Below, in pieces: positions 25,305 through 33,869 of a stretch of 51,937 nt of DNA; positions within the stretch are counted from its first letter, which is position 1, and each line of letters begins with the position of its first letter. The DNA is taken from the NCBI GenBank assembly GCA_036564135.1, contig DATCLC010000168.1, forward strand, positions 1 to 51,937. The letters run 5' to 3'. Source of the DNA: RSA11 sp036564135. Lineage in GTDB: Bacteria; Actinomycetota; Thermoleophilia; Solirubrobacterales; 70-9. Under the pieces are notes generated by a model. The model did not search any database. It saw only the letters and a program-made list of their open reading frames with translations, and was not told where the DNA came from. Both the position numbers and the translations under genes were made by a program.

Positions 25305-26111
25305 GTGAGCGAGGAGCTCCTACAGCTCGACCGGATCGCCGCCGTGATCTCGGCGATCGGCTTCGTGGGGATCCTCCTGCTGCTGCCGCTCTACATCTCG
25401 CAGCGGCGCGATTTGAAGCGGCTGCGGGAGTGGATGGAGCGCGACCCCGATCACCCGCGCCGCGACATCCTCGCGAGCGAGGCGCGGCTCGACCGCGCGG
25501 AGCGCGAGCTCGAGCGGATCTACGCGGAGCGTGGCGAGCCCCTCCCGGACGTGACCGCGGTCTATCCGGACGGGCTGTCCGTGGAGGAGGGATCGGGCAT
25601 CACCGCCGAGCGTCCTGCGCTCGTGCAGCTCACGATGGAGCGCGAGGCCCTGCAGCCGCACCGGCGCTGGCGCCGCTTCTCGAGGCGGATGAGCCAGCCC
25701 CGCTGGCTCGCCGCGATCGCGCTCGGCGCGGTCCTTTTGGCCGTGGGCGCGGTGGCGCTCTCGCAGGTGCTCCTGCAGTCCGACGACGAGCCCGCCGGGC
25801 CGGGGATCCGCGGGCTCGACCCGGCGGCGATCTCGGTCGCGGTGCTGAACGCCACGACGAACGCAGGGCTCGCGGGCGACGCGGCGGCGGACGTCCAGAA
25901 CGCGGGCTTCACGCTCACCGAGACCGGCGTCCTGGAGGAGCAGCGGCCGGAATCGGTGGTCATGTTCGCCCCGGAGCGGAAGGCGCTCGGCAGGAAGGTG
26001 GCGCGCGACCTGAGGATCAAGCGCGTCGAGAAGATGGACAAAGCGGTGCGACGTGAGGTGGGCAGCGCGGACGTCGCCGTGATCGTGGGCGAGGACCGTG
26101 CCAAGCGGTGA
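25305..26111 (+). CDS. Two-span membrane protein with free-standing LytR_C domain (second of pair)
   Basis: The 268-residue protein repeats the architecture of the gene before it: membrane helix at about 11-30, the related juxtamembrane motif RRDLKRLREWM (compare ARELRRLREWA), a helical cytoplasmic region, second helix at about 146-167, and a LytR_C-like domain (about 178-265) beginning ISVAVLNATTNAGLAGDAA. The two appear to be diverged tandem duplicates. Start GTG 25305. The 3' end overlaps the next gene by 14 bases. No catalytic motif is visible; a scaffold or glycan-binding role beside the polymerase gene is only inference. Confidence 0.75.
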   Translation: MSEELLQLDRIAAVISAIGFVGILLLLPLYISQRRDLKRLREWMERDPDHPRRDILASEARLDRAERELERIYAERGEPLPDVTAVYPDGLSVEEGSGITAERPALVQLTMEREALQPHRRWRRFSRRMSQPRWLAAIALGAVLLAVGAVALSQVLLQSDDEPAGPGIRGLDPAAISVAVLNATTNAGLAGDAAADVQNAGFTLTETGVLEEQRPESVVMFAPERKALGRKVARDLRIKRVEKMDKAVRREVGSADVAVIVGEDRAKR

Positions 26112-26577
26112 ACGCTTGGGCGCCACGCTGCTCTGCGCCCTCCTCGCCGCCTCGCTGATCGTCGCCATCCTCGTCTTTCGCGAGCGCACGCCCGACCTCG
26201 CGCTCGAGGTGGTGCGGATGAACCGCCACCTCCCGGAGGACGGGATCGCGCGGATCGAGTTCTTCACCAGGGTCGGTGACGACGACGCGCGGATCGAGAT
26301 CGTGGGCCGCAACCGGGTCACCGCGCGCACACTCGCCGAGGACGTGGAGCTGCGCCCGGACGAGATCGTCCGCTGCAGCTGGGACGCCGCCGCCGACGAC
26401 GGCTCGATCGTGGAGCCGGGTCGCTACCGGCTGCGCGTCGTGCTGCCCGACGCGGACCGGGACATGATCTTCCCGCGCCGGCTGCGGGTGACGCGCGGGG
26501 ACGCCCGGCGCCTGGAGCGCGAGCACACGTCGCTCTCGGGCGGGTCGCTCTGTGAGGTGGTGGGGCCGCGGCCGTGA
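26098..26577 (+). CDS. Small membrane-anchored protein with beta-rich ectodomain
   Basis: The 159-residue protein has an N-terminal membrane helix (about residues 7-27) and a beta-rich external domain with RIEFFTRVGDDDARIEIVG and a PGRYRLRVVLPDAD segment. The latter resembles the closing strands of FlgD/FixG-like immunoglobulin folds, in which filament subunits or external proteins often end. I cannot assign a family. It starts GTG 26098 inside the preceding LytR_C gene and ends in GTGA with the ligase/polymerase gene, so the three are translationally linked and may form one envelope complex. Confidence 0.65.
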   Translation: MPSGERLGATLLCALLAASLIVAILVFRERTPDLALEVVRMNRHLPEDGIARIEFFTRVGDDDARIEIVGRNRVTARTLAEDVELRPDEIVRCSWDAAADDGSIVEPGRYRLRVVLPDADRDMIFPRRLRVTRGDARRLEREHTSLSGGSLCEVVGPRP

Positions 26578-28043
26578 GCGCCACGGCGTTCGAGGTGGTG
26601 GTCTCGCTCCTCGCCTGCGGCGGCGGCGCCGCCGCGCTGCTGCTCCGCGACCCGCGTTGGCGCTACGGCGCCCTGGGCCTGGCGCTCGTCGCCGCCCTCG
26701 CCCTGATCGCGGGCGAGGTGTGGGACCAGCCGCGCTTCGAGGAGGTGCGCTCCGAGCCCGCCGCGGTTCTCGCCGCGATCGTGCTCGGCGGGGTCGCGCT
26801 GTGGGCGACTGCGGCCACGTTCGTGCGCGCGCCGGCGGCGTTCGCGATCGCTGCGTTCGCGGTGATCTCGCTGCGCATCCCCGTGCAGGTCGGCGGCGAG
26901 ACCAACTTCCTGCTCGTGCCCCTGTACGGGGTGATCGCAGGCGGCTGGCTGCGCGCGGCCTGGCTCCTCGCCCGCGGACGGGACGAGGAGCTCGAGAACG
27001 CCGGGTCGCCGCGCGCCGGCGCGCCCGCGCTGGCGCGCTGGCTGTGCATCGCGCTCGCCGCGTCGCTCGTGATCTACGGGATCGGGGTCGCCTGGACGAG
27101 CGACCCGACCAACGCGACGCGAAACGTCGCCTTCTTCTTGGCCCCGTTCGCAGCGCTGCTCGCCCTGCTCCGAGACCTGCGCTGGCACCGCAAGCTGCTC
27201 GGGCAGTGCCTGATCGCCGTGACCGCGGTGGGCGCCCTGATGGCGGTGATCGCGCTGTGGCAGTACTTCAGCCGCGAGCTGATCATCAACGAGGAGCTGC
27301 GGGCGGCCAACCAGCTGCACATGTACTTCCGCGCGAACGCGCTCTTCCGCGACCCGAACATCCTCGGCCGCTACCTCGTGCTCGCGATCGTCGCGCTGGC
27401 CGCCTGGATCGCCTGGGGCCGGCGCAGCCGCGGCCAGATGCTCGGGGGCACCGCGGTCGCGGCGCTCCTGCTCGCGGGCCTCGCCGTGACGTTCTCGCAG
27501 ACGAGCTTCATGGCGCTCGCCACCGGGCTCGGCGCGCTCGTCTGCCTGCGGCTGCGCTGGCGGGGCGTCGCGATCGCCGCGGGGATGGGGGTCGCGGCGG
27601 CGGCCGTGTTCCTTGCGCTGGGCGGCATGCCGGAGAGCGATTTGGAGAAGGAACGCAACGACCTCGCGGAGGTCTCGAGCGGCCGCGCTGATCTGGTCGC
27701 GGGCGGGATCGAGCTGTTCGAGCGCAGGCCGCTGGCGGGCTGGGGCTCGGGATCGTTCACCACGTCGTTCCGGCGCGAGATCGAGCGCATCAAGCGTCCG
27801 GTTTCGCACAACGAGCCGATCACGGTCGCGGCCGAGCAGGGGGTCATCGGGCTGATCCCGTACATCGCCGTCGTGGCGCTCGCCGTGGCCTTGTTGATGT
27901 GGCCGTGGCCGCGCACGGCGGGCAAGGCGGCGGTCGCGGGGTGCTTCGCCGCGCTGCTCGTGCACTCGCTCGGCTACGCGGGCTTCGCGAGCGACCCGGC
28001 GACGTGGGCGCTGCTCGCGCTCGCCCTGGTGCTGCGCGAGTGA
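26574..28043 (+). CDS. O-antigen ligase/polymerase-like membrane protein (Wzy/WaaL family)
   Basis: The 489-residue protein has about eleven to twelve membrane spans and the large periplasmic-loop signature of the Wzy_C family: GRADLVAGGIELFERRPLAG followed by GSGSF, then SHNEPITVAAEQGVIGL. An upstream loop has RANALFRDPNILGRYL, also typical. Such enzymes polymerise undecaprenyl-linked repeat units or transfer them to an acceptor. In a one-membrane actinobacterium, polymerase is the likelier role. Start GTG 26574 overlaps the preceding stop. The flippase gene follows after 55 bases. Confidence 0.88.
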   Translation: MSATAFEVVVSLLACGGGAAALLLRDPRWRYGALGLALVAALALIAGEVWDQPRFEEVRSEPAAVLAAIVLGGVALWATAATFVRAPAAFAIAAFAVISLRIPVQVGGETNFLLVPLYGVIAGGWLRAAWLLARGRDEELENAGSPRAGAPALARWLCIALAASLVIYGIGVAWTSDPTNATRNVAFFLAPFAALLALLRDLRWHRKLLGQCLIAVTAVGALMAVIALWQYFSRELIINEELRAANQLHMYFRANALFRDPNILGRYLVLAIVALAAWIAWGRRSRGQMLGGTAVAALLLAGLAVTFSQTSFMALATGLGALVCLRLRWRGVAIAAGMGVAAAAVFLALGGMPESDLEKERNDLAEVSSGRADLVAGGIELFERRPLAGWGSGSFTTSFRREIERIKRPVSHNEPITVAAEQGVIGLIPYIAVVALAVALLMWPWPRTAGKAAVAGCFAALLVHSLGYAGFASDPATWALLALALVLRE

Positions 28044-28098
28044 AGCCGTCCGCTCCCGGGCGCAGAGTCTGGGGGCAGCGAGGTTTGAGGCGGAAGCG

Positions 28099-29670
28099 AT
28101 GTTCGACTACCTGAGACGCCTGGCGACCACGGGAGCGGCCTACACCGCCTCGAGCGTCCTCTCGAAGCTGATCCAGGTCTTCCTGCTGCCGGTCTACACG
28201 GCGTACCTGACGCCGGCGGACTACGGAGCGGCGGAGGTGATGATCGCCTCGCTGGTGGCCGCGTCGATCGTCGTGCGGTTGGGCGTGATCGAGGCGATCC
28301 TGCGCTTCTACTACCTGGCCGGCGAGGACCCCAACCGCGTGGTGCGCACCGGGTTCGCCTCGCTGTTCTGGACGACGACGCTGGCGGCGCTCGTCGCGCT
28401 GCCGTTCGCCGGGCCGATCTCCGAGGCGCTGTTGGACGAGCGCGACGCCGGCCTCGCCCGCCTGGGGATCCTCGGCCTCTGGCAGCTCACGCTCTGGGAG
28501 TACGCGCTGACGCTGCTGCGGTTGGACGAGCGCGCGAAGGCCTACTTCGGCTTCACGGTCGCGGCGGTGATCGTGACGATCCCGGTCACCGTCGCTTTGG
28601 TGGTCGCGACCGACATGGGCGCCTCGGCGATCCTGCTCGGGAACTTCGGCACCGGGGTCGCGTTCCTCGTCGGGCGCCTGTGGGTGGAGCGGCGCCGTCT
28701 GGGGTTCACCGTCGACCCGGCGCTTTTGCGGCGCATGGTCCGCTTCGGCTTGCCGACCATGCCCGCCGAGCTCACCCTGTACTCGCTCAACTTCATCGAC
28801 CGCATCCTGATCGTCCGGCTCGTTGGGCTCGCGGAGGCCGGGCTCTACGCGCTGGCGGTGAAGTTCGCGAACGGGATGCAGGTGCTGGTCCGCGGCTTCC
28901 ATCTCGCGTGGCCGCCGCTCGCCTACTCGATCCAGGATGACGACGAGGCCCGCCGCGCCTACGCGCTGATCGTGACCTGGGTGGTGGCGGTGATCGCCTT
29001 CGCGGTCGTCGGCCTGTGGCTGGCGGCGCCGTGGCTCGTGCGGCTGCTCGCCACCGGGGAGTTCTTCGAGGCCCACGAGGCGGTCGGGCCGCTCGCCGCC
29101 GGCACGGCGCTCTACGGGCTCTACCTGGTGCTGGTGATCGTCCTCGGGAGGACCGGGCGCACGGAGTTCAGCTTCCCCGCGACGCTGGTCGCCGTCGCCG
29201 TGAACGTCGGGCTCAACCTCCTGCTCGTACCGGAGTACGGCATCGTCGGCGCGGGCGTCGCGCTGATGGCCTCCTACGTGGTCGTGGTTGGCGTGATGTA
29301 CGCGCTGGTCGAGCGCCTCTTCCACGTCCCGTACGAGTGGCGCCGGCTGGCCCTGGCGGTGGGCGCCGCCGCGGCGCTGATCGCGGTCGGCGAGCTGTTC
29401 GTGCCGCACGACGGGCTGGACGGCCTCGCGCTCACGGCGCTGGTCTGCGCGGCCTACCCGCTGCTGTTGTTCGCCGCCGGCTTTTTGAGCCGCGCCGAGC
29501 GCGAGCGCCTGCGCGAGCTTTTGCGGCCCGCGGCGGTGATGGAGCGCATGCGCGCGGCGCGCGCGGGCGAGGGCCCGCCAACCGAGGAGACGGAGGCCCC
29601 GCACGGCCCGGCGCTCACGGCGGAGGCGATCGAGCAGGCCACCCGCGACACGGACCGCGGGGGCGCCTGA
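28099..29670 (+). CDS. Wzx-like polysaccharide flippase (MATE/MOP superfamily)
   Basis: The 523-residue protein has about fourteen membrane spans and the start typical of the polysaccharide flippase family: RLATTGAAYTASSVLSKLIQ, then LLPVYTAYLTPADYGAAEV. Mid-protein FGLPTMPAELTLYSLNFIDR and the C-terminal VPEYGIVGAGVA also fit. It should move undecaprenyl-linked repeat units across the membrane to the Wzy-like enzyme. The last 50 residues are charged and probably cytoplasmic. Three in-frame YTT-TTG codon pairs occur here, part of a window-wide pattern. Confidence 0.92.
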   Translation: MFDYLRRLATTGAAYTASSVLSKLIQVFLLPVYTAYLTPADYGAAEVMIASLVAASIVVRLGVIEAILRFYYLAGEDPNRVVRTGFASLFWTTTLAALVALPFAGPISEALLDERDAGLARLGILGLWQLTLWEYALTLLRLDERAKAYFGFTVAAVIVTIPVTVALVVATDMGASAILLGNFGTGVAFLVGRLWVERRRLGFTVDPALLRRMVRFGLPTMPAELTLYSLNFIDRILIVRLVGLAEAGLYALAVKFANGMQVLVRGFHLAWPPLAYSIQDDDEARRAYALIVTWVVAVIAFAVVGLWLAAPWLVRLLATGEFFEAHEAVGPLAAGTALYGLYLVLVIVLGRTGRTEFSFPATLVAVAVNVGLNLLLVPEYGIVGAGVALMASYVVVVGVMYALVERLFHVPYEWRRLALAVGAAAALIAVGELFVPHDGLDGLALTALVCAAYPLLLFAAGFLSRAERERLRELLRPAAVMERMRAARAGEGPPTEETEAPHGPALTAEAIEQATRDTDRGGA

Positions 29671-29757
29671 CCGCCAAGCCGCAGCTCGCGCGCCGCGCCA
29701 CCGGGGCGCAGATCCCCACGCCGACCGTGCGACACCGTTGGCTGTCTCAACGTTTTC

Positions 29758-29787
29758 GCACGCTCGGCCGGGGCGGGATCGGCGTGC
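29758..29787. terminator. Hairpin between convergent genes
   Basis: GCACGC at 29758-29763 pairs with GCGTGC at 29782-29787, with two or three inner pairs, between the flippase stop (29670) and the acetyltransferase stop (29809). It could stop transcription from both sides. The rest of this 138-base gap shows no gene. Confidence 0.4.
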
Positions 29788-29808
29788 CCGCCGCGGGGGT
29801 TGCGTCGG

Positions 29809-30609
29809 TCACTCGCGCCACTGGCCGTGCTCGCCCTCGGGGGCGCGCAGGCAGTCGTAGGCGGTGAAGATGCGCTCGAAGCCGATCCGCTCGTAGAAGC
29901 CCTGGGCGACGTCCGGCGCGGCGAACAGGTACACGGCGCGGGCGCTCACGCGGAAGGCGGCCGCGGTGGCGGACAGCACCGCCGCGGAGCCGTGCCCGCG
30001 GCCGCGGAAGCGCCGCAGGGTCGCGACGTCCTCGATCACGGCGATGTCGCCGCGCAGGTACAGGTCGGCGAGCGCGACCGCCGTGCCGTTGGCGACGCCC
30101 GCGTGCGTGAGGCGCGCGCCGACGCGGGCGCGCAGCGCGTCGTAGCGGTCGAACTCGGGAACGCTCGAGGGGTCGAGTCCTTGCTCCACGCCGAGGCGCC
30201 CCTTGAGCCGCCGCATCGGCTCGCCGTCGATGCGCGCGGCCGCCGGCGGGACGCGGCGCGGCGGCTCGCGGCGCACCATGAGCCAGAGTTCGCTCACGTG
30301 CCAATCGCGGCGCGCGAGCGAGAAGGCGAGCTCGCGGCCCTCGTCGGTCCCCGCGACGTGGATCTGCCGGTGACGCAGGCCGGGGAACCAGCGCGCGGGC
30401 AGCTCGGCGAGCTCGACCGCCTCGTCGACCGACGGCGCGGGCAAATCGGGCTCGATCTGCAGGCGGCTCGCGTCCCAGACCGAGGGGAGGCTGCCGTTCG
30501 CAGCGAGCCAGCCGCAGGGAACCCGCTCGAAGCGCTCGGCGGCGGCGCGGTGGAGGAGGCGCTCCAACTCGAAGGCGGCGAGCACCTCCATCGGGATCCG
30601 GTCGCTCAT
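29809..30609 (-). CDS. GNAT-family N-acetyltransferase
   Basis: The 266-residue protein appears to hold two related halves, the second a clear GNAT domain (about 155-262): AVALADLYLRGDIAVIEDVAT, the acetyl-CoA loop RRFRGRGHGSAAV, and the final FYERIGFERI. The N-terminal half is less conserved and may be a degenerate GNAT domain. Target unknown; N-acylation of an amino sugar would fit the locus but is a guess. The ATG overlaps the upstream glycosyltransferase stop by ATGA, so the two are co-translated. Confidence 0.85.
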   Translation of the reverse strand: MSDRIPMEVLAAFELERLLHRAAAERFERVPCGWLAANGSLPSVWDASRLQIEPDLPAPSVDEAVELAELPARWFPGLRHRQIHVAGTDEGRELAFSLARRDWHVSELWLMVRREPPRRVPPAAARIDGEPMRRLKGRLGVEQGLDPSSVPEFDRYDALRARVGARLTHAGVANGTAVALADLYLRGDIAVIEDVATLRRFRGRGHGSAAVLSATAAAFRVSARAVYLFAAPDVAQGFYERIGFERIFTAYDCLRAPEGEHGQWRE

Positions 30610-31586
30610 GCTGGGCTCTGGCCTCCGGCAGCCTGCGCCTCGGCGAGGCGGCGGTTGTACTCCTCGGCGGCCTCGCGGACCCCCGGCCCGACCGGCCGCA
30701 GGGCCTTGCGGGCGTGCAGCCAGTACCAGCCCGGATCGTGCCCGCGGAGCAGCAGAGCCGCGGCCGCGCGCGCCGCGTAGCTCCAGGCGACGAGCACCCG
30801 CACCACCCAGGCCGCGAGCGGGCCGTGGTGCTTGCGCATGTACAGGTCGCGGTTGCGGTGGAACTCGACGACGCGGCGCGTGCCGGAGCGGCGGTCGTAG
30901 GTGAGCTGCTCGTGGTGGATCGCGCGCGCGGCCGGCACATGCAGGATCCGCCAGCCGGCGTCACCGAGGCGCTTGCAGAAGTCGGTCTCGTCGGAGTAGA
31001 CGAAGAACGCCGGGTCGAGGAACTCGACTTCCCGAGCGGCGCGCCGGCGTACGAGCATCGCCGAGGACTGCACCCAGCCCACGGCGCGCGTCTCGGGCCC
31101 CTTGCCGCTCTGGGTGACGAAGCGGCGGTGCACGAAGAGCGCCTGCGCGAGCGCGGTGCCCACGCCCGGCAGGCGCCAGGCGCACGCCGAGGGCTTGCCG
31201 TCCGGCTCGAGCAGCTGGGCGCCGGCGGCCGCGGCGCGGGGGTCGGCGCGCAGGGCGTCGAGCAGGGCCTCGACCGCGCCGGGCAGCAGTTCGGCGTCCT
31301 CGTTGAGAAGAAGGCAAAACTCGCCCCGGGCCTCGCGGAGCAGCAGGCTGTCGTTCTCGGCCTTGCCGGCGCGCCGGTCGCGCGCGAACAGCCGCAGCCG
31401 CTCGCCAGCGTCGCCGGCGCCGCTCGCCCAGGCCCGCACCGCGTCGGCGGAGCCGTCATTCGAGGCGTTGTCGAGCACGAGGATCTCCCACTCGGCCCTC
31501 GCGGGCGCAGTGGCGCGAATCGCGTCCAGGCAGCGGACGAGAAGGTCCCGGCCGTTCGTGTTGACAACGCAATAGCTGAGCTCCAC
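30606..31586 (-). CDS. GT2-family glycosyltransferase (rhamnosyltransferase-like)
   Basis: The 326-residue GT-A protein starts VELSYCVVNTNGRDLLVRCL and shows VLDNASNDGSADAV, the acidic NEDAELLPGAVEALL metal site, WVQSSAMLVRRRA and DETDFCKRLGDAGWRI, as in rhamnosyl- and related transferases. A C-terminal amphipathic/hydrophobic stretch suggests membrane association. GTG 31586 is preferred because the longer start (31634) would overlap the divergent gene and adds residues outside the fold. Only 17 bases then separate it from the divergent ATG at 31604. Confidence 0.88.
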   Translation of the reverse strand: MELSYCVVNTNGRDLLVRCLDAIRATAPARAEWEILVLDNASNDGSADAVRAWASGAGDAGERLRLFARDRRAGKAENDSLLLREARGEFCLLLNEDAELLPGAVEALLDALRADPRAAAAGAQLLEPDGKPSACAWRLPGVGTALAQALFVHRRFVTQSGKGPETRAVGWVQSSAMLVRRRAAREVEFLDPAFFVYSDETDFCKRLGDAGWRILHVPAARAIHHEQLTYDRRSGTRRVVEFHRNRDLYMRKHHGPLAAWVVRVLVAWSYAARAAAALLLRGHDPGWYWLHARKALRPVGPGVREAAEEYNRRLAEAQAAGGQSPA

Positions 31587-31603
31587 CGCGAGAATCGTTC
31601 CCG

Positions 31604-32728
31604 ATGCGCGTCCAAATCGTCGACCCGGCCGCACAGACGCCGCCGTTCGACCGCTCCCTGGCGGCCGCGCTCGCGCGCGCCGGGGCCGATGTCGAGCTGC
31701 AGACTTCGCACTTCGTGCACGGTCCCGTGCCGGATCCCGAGGGGTACGCGGTCAGCGAGTTCTTCTACCCGCGCTCCTCGCGGCTCCCCAGCGGCTCGCT
31801 CCAGCGCCGCGCCCTCGGGCTGGCCGAGCACGTGCCCGGCATGCTGCGCCACCGGCGCGCCGCGCGCAACGCCGACGTCGTCCACTACCAGTGGGTCCCG
31901 CTGCCGCAGATCGACGCGCGCCTGCTCCCGCGCGGCCGCCCGCTCGTGCTCACGACGCACGGCTTTCTGCGGCCCGGCGCCGGCAGCCCGGCGGGCTTCC
32001 GGCGGGTGCTCGAGCGCATGGACGCGGTGATCGCGCTCGCCGAGTACGGGGCCCGCCGCCTGCGCGAGGAGGCCGGCGTTCCCGAGGAGCGCATCCACGT
32101 GATCCCGCACGGCGCGCTCGACTACCTCACCCGCCTGCCGGAGCGGCCGCTGCCCGCCGAGCTCGGCGACCCCGGCGAGCGCCCGGTGATCCTCAGCTTC
32201 GGCCTGATTCGCCCGTACAAGGGCGTGGACCTGCTGCTGCGCGCCTTCGCCCAGCTCGAGGCGGACGCAGCCGAGCTCTGGGTGGTCGGGCGACCGCTCG
32301 GGGTGGACCTCGCCGAGCTCGAGCGCCACGCGGCCGCGGCGCCCGGGCGCGTGCGCCTGCTCACCCGCTTCGTGCCGGACGCGGACGTGCCCGCGATCTT
32401 CCGGCGCGCCGACGTCGTCGCGCTGCCCTACCGCGAGGTCGACCAGTCGGGTGTGCTGTACACGGCGCTCGCCTTCGGCAAGGCGATCGTGGCGAGCGCG
32501 GTGGGCGGCTTCCCCGAGGTGGCGCGGGCCGGCGCGGGCGGCACCCTGCGGCTCGTGCCCCCCGGCGACGAGGCGGCGCTCGCCGAGGCGCTCGCGGAGC
32601 TCGTCGCCGACCGCGCCGCGCGCGAGCGCCTCGAGGTCGCCGCGGCCGCCGCGGCGGCCGGCCCGTACTCCTGGGACGCGATCGCCGCGCAGACCCTCGA
32701 CCTCTACGAGCGGCTCCTGCGCCGATAA
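31604..32728 (+). CDS. GT4-family glycosyltransferase
   Basis: The 374-residue GT-B protein has an N-terminal acceptor domain (VDPAAQTPPFDRSLAAALA, VVHYQWVPLP, LTTHGFL) and a C-terminal donor domain: VIPHGAL, ILSFGLIRPYKGVDLLLRA, LLTRFVPDADVPAIFRRAD, then LPYREVDQSGVLYTALAFG. In this subgroup the donor site runs YRExDQSGVL instead of the usual EX7E. It is the first plus-strand gene after the divergent point and is followed ten bases later by a GT2 gene. Confidence 0.9.
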   Translation: MRVQIVDPAAQTPPFDRSLAAALARAGADVELQTSHFVHGPVPDPEGYAVSEFFYPRSSRLPSGSLQRRALGLAEHVPGMLRHRRAARNADVVHYQWVPLPQIDARLLPRGRPLVLTTHGFLRPGAGSPAGFRRVLERMDAVIALAEYGARRLREEAGVPEERIHVIPHGALDYLTRLPERPLPAELGDPGERPVILSFGLIRPYKGVDLLLRAFAQLEADAAELWVVGRPLGVDLAELERHAAAAPGRVRLLTRFVPDADVPAIFRRADVVALPYREVDQSGVLYTALAFGKAIVASAVGGFPEVARAGAGGTLRLVPPGDEAALAEALAELVADRAARERLEVAAAAAAAGPYSWDAIAAQTLDLYERLLRR

Positions 32729-32738
32729 TCGAGCGCGC

Positions 32739-33869
32739 ATGGGAATCGTCGCCGTGATCTTCTGGCTGTGCGCGCTGCTCCTCGTGCACACCCACGTCAC
32801 CTACGCGCTTTCGCTCGAGGTGCTTGCGCGCCTGCGGCCTCCGCGCCGCGCCCGTCGTCCGGCGGCGCCCACCACGCCCCGCGTCTCGCTGATCATCGCC
32901 GCGCACAACGAGGAGGACGTGATCGCCGATCGCGTGCGCAACGCGCTCTCCGCGGACTACCCCCGCGAGCGGCTCGAGGTGATCGTCGCCTCGGACGGGT
33001 CAACCGACCGGACCGTCGAGCTCGCCGAGGCGGCGGGCGCCGACCTGGTGCTGGATCTGCCGCGCGGGGGCAAGGTCGAGGCGCAGAACGCCGCGGTCGC
33101 GCGCGCGCACGGCGAGGTGCTTGCGTTCTCCGACGCGAACGCGATGTGGGAGCCGGTCGCGCTGCGCCGCCTGGTGGACCGTCTCGCCGAGGCGGACGTG
33201 GGCTACGTTTGCGGGCAGCTGCGCCTCGTAGGCGCGGACGGCGCGAACGAGGAGGGCGCTTACTGGCGCTACGAGATGCGGGTGCGCGAGCGCGAGTCGC
33301 AGCTCGCGAGCATCACGGCGGGCAACGGGGCGATCTACGCCGTGCGCCGCGATGCCTACGTGGTCATGCCCGGCGACCGCGGGCACGACCTCTGCCTGCC
33401 GTACCTCATGGTGCGCCGCGGGCTGCGCGCGGTGTACGAGCCCACGGCCGTGGCCACGGAGCGCATGGCGCCCAGCGTGGGCGGCGAGTTCCAGCGCAAG
33501 CGGCGGATGATGAACCGCACCTGGGGAGTGCTCCTGCAGGACTCGATGCTCGCGCCGCGCGGGTACGGGGCGATGTACGCGTACGAGATGTTCTCCCACC
33601 GGGCGCTGCGCTACGCGTCCCCGTTCCTACACGTGATCGCGCTCGCCGCGAACCTCGCGCTGCTCGGCGAGGGCTGGGTGTACGTCGCGACCCTCGCAGT
33701 GCAGGTGGCGGTGCTGCTCGGCGCCGCGCTGGCCGGCGTGGTGCGCTCGCGGCCGCTGGCGATCGCCCGCTACTACGTGGTCGTCACCGCGTCGATCGCG
33801 ATCGGGCTCTGGGACAGGCTGCGGTCGGGCCCGGCGATCACCTGGGACTCCGTGGAGGGAACTCGCTGA
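32739..33869 (+). CDS. Membrane GT2 glycosyltransferase (processive-type)
   Basis: The 376-residue protein has an N-terminal membrane helix (about residues 3-25), a GT2 catalytic domain with SLIIAAHNEEDVIADRV, ASDGSTDRT, FSDANAMWEP (metal site), GNGAIYAVRR, and QRKRRMMNRTW in the place of the QxxRW motif, followed by two to three C-terminal membrane helices. The layout resembles membrane glycosyltransferases that extend glycans, such as hyaluronan or N-acetylglucosaminyl transferases. Its TGA stop overlaps a CTG that I take as the start of the next gene. Confidence 0.88.
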   Translation: MGIVAVIFWLCALLLVHTHVTYALSLEVLARLRPPRRARRPAAPTTPRVSLIIAAHNEEDVIADRVRNALSADYPRERLEVIVASDGSTDRTVELAEAAGADLVLDLPRGGKVEAQNAAVARAHGEVLAFSDANAMWEPVALRRLVDRLAEADVGYVCGQLRLVGADGANEEGAYWRYEMRVRERESQLASITAGNGAIYAVRRDAYVVMPGDRGHDLCLPYLMVRRGLRAVYEPTAVATERMAPSVGGEFQRKRRMMNRTWGVLLQDSMLAPRGYGAMYAYEMFSHRALRYASPFLHVIALAANLALLGEGWVYVATLAVQVAVLLGAALAGVVRSRPLAIARYYVVVTASIAIGLWDRLRSGPAITWDSVEGTR

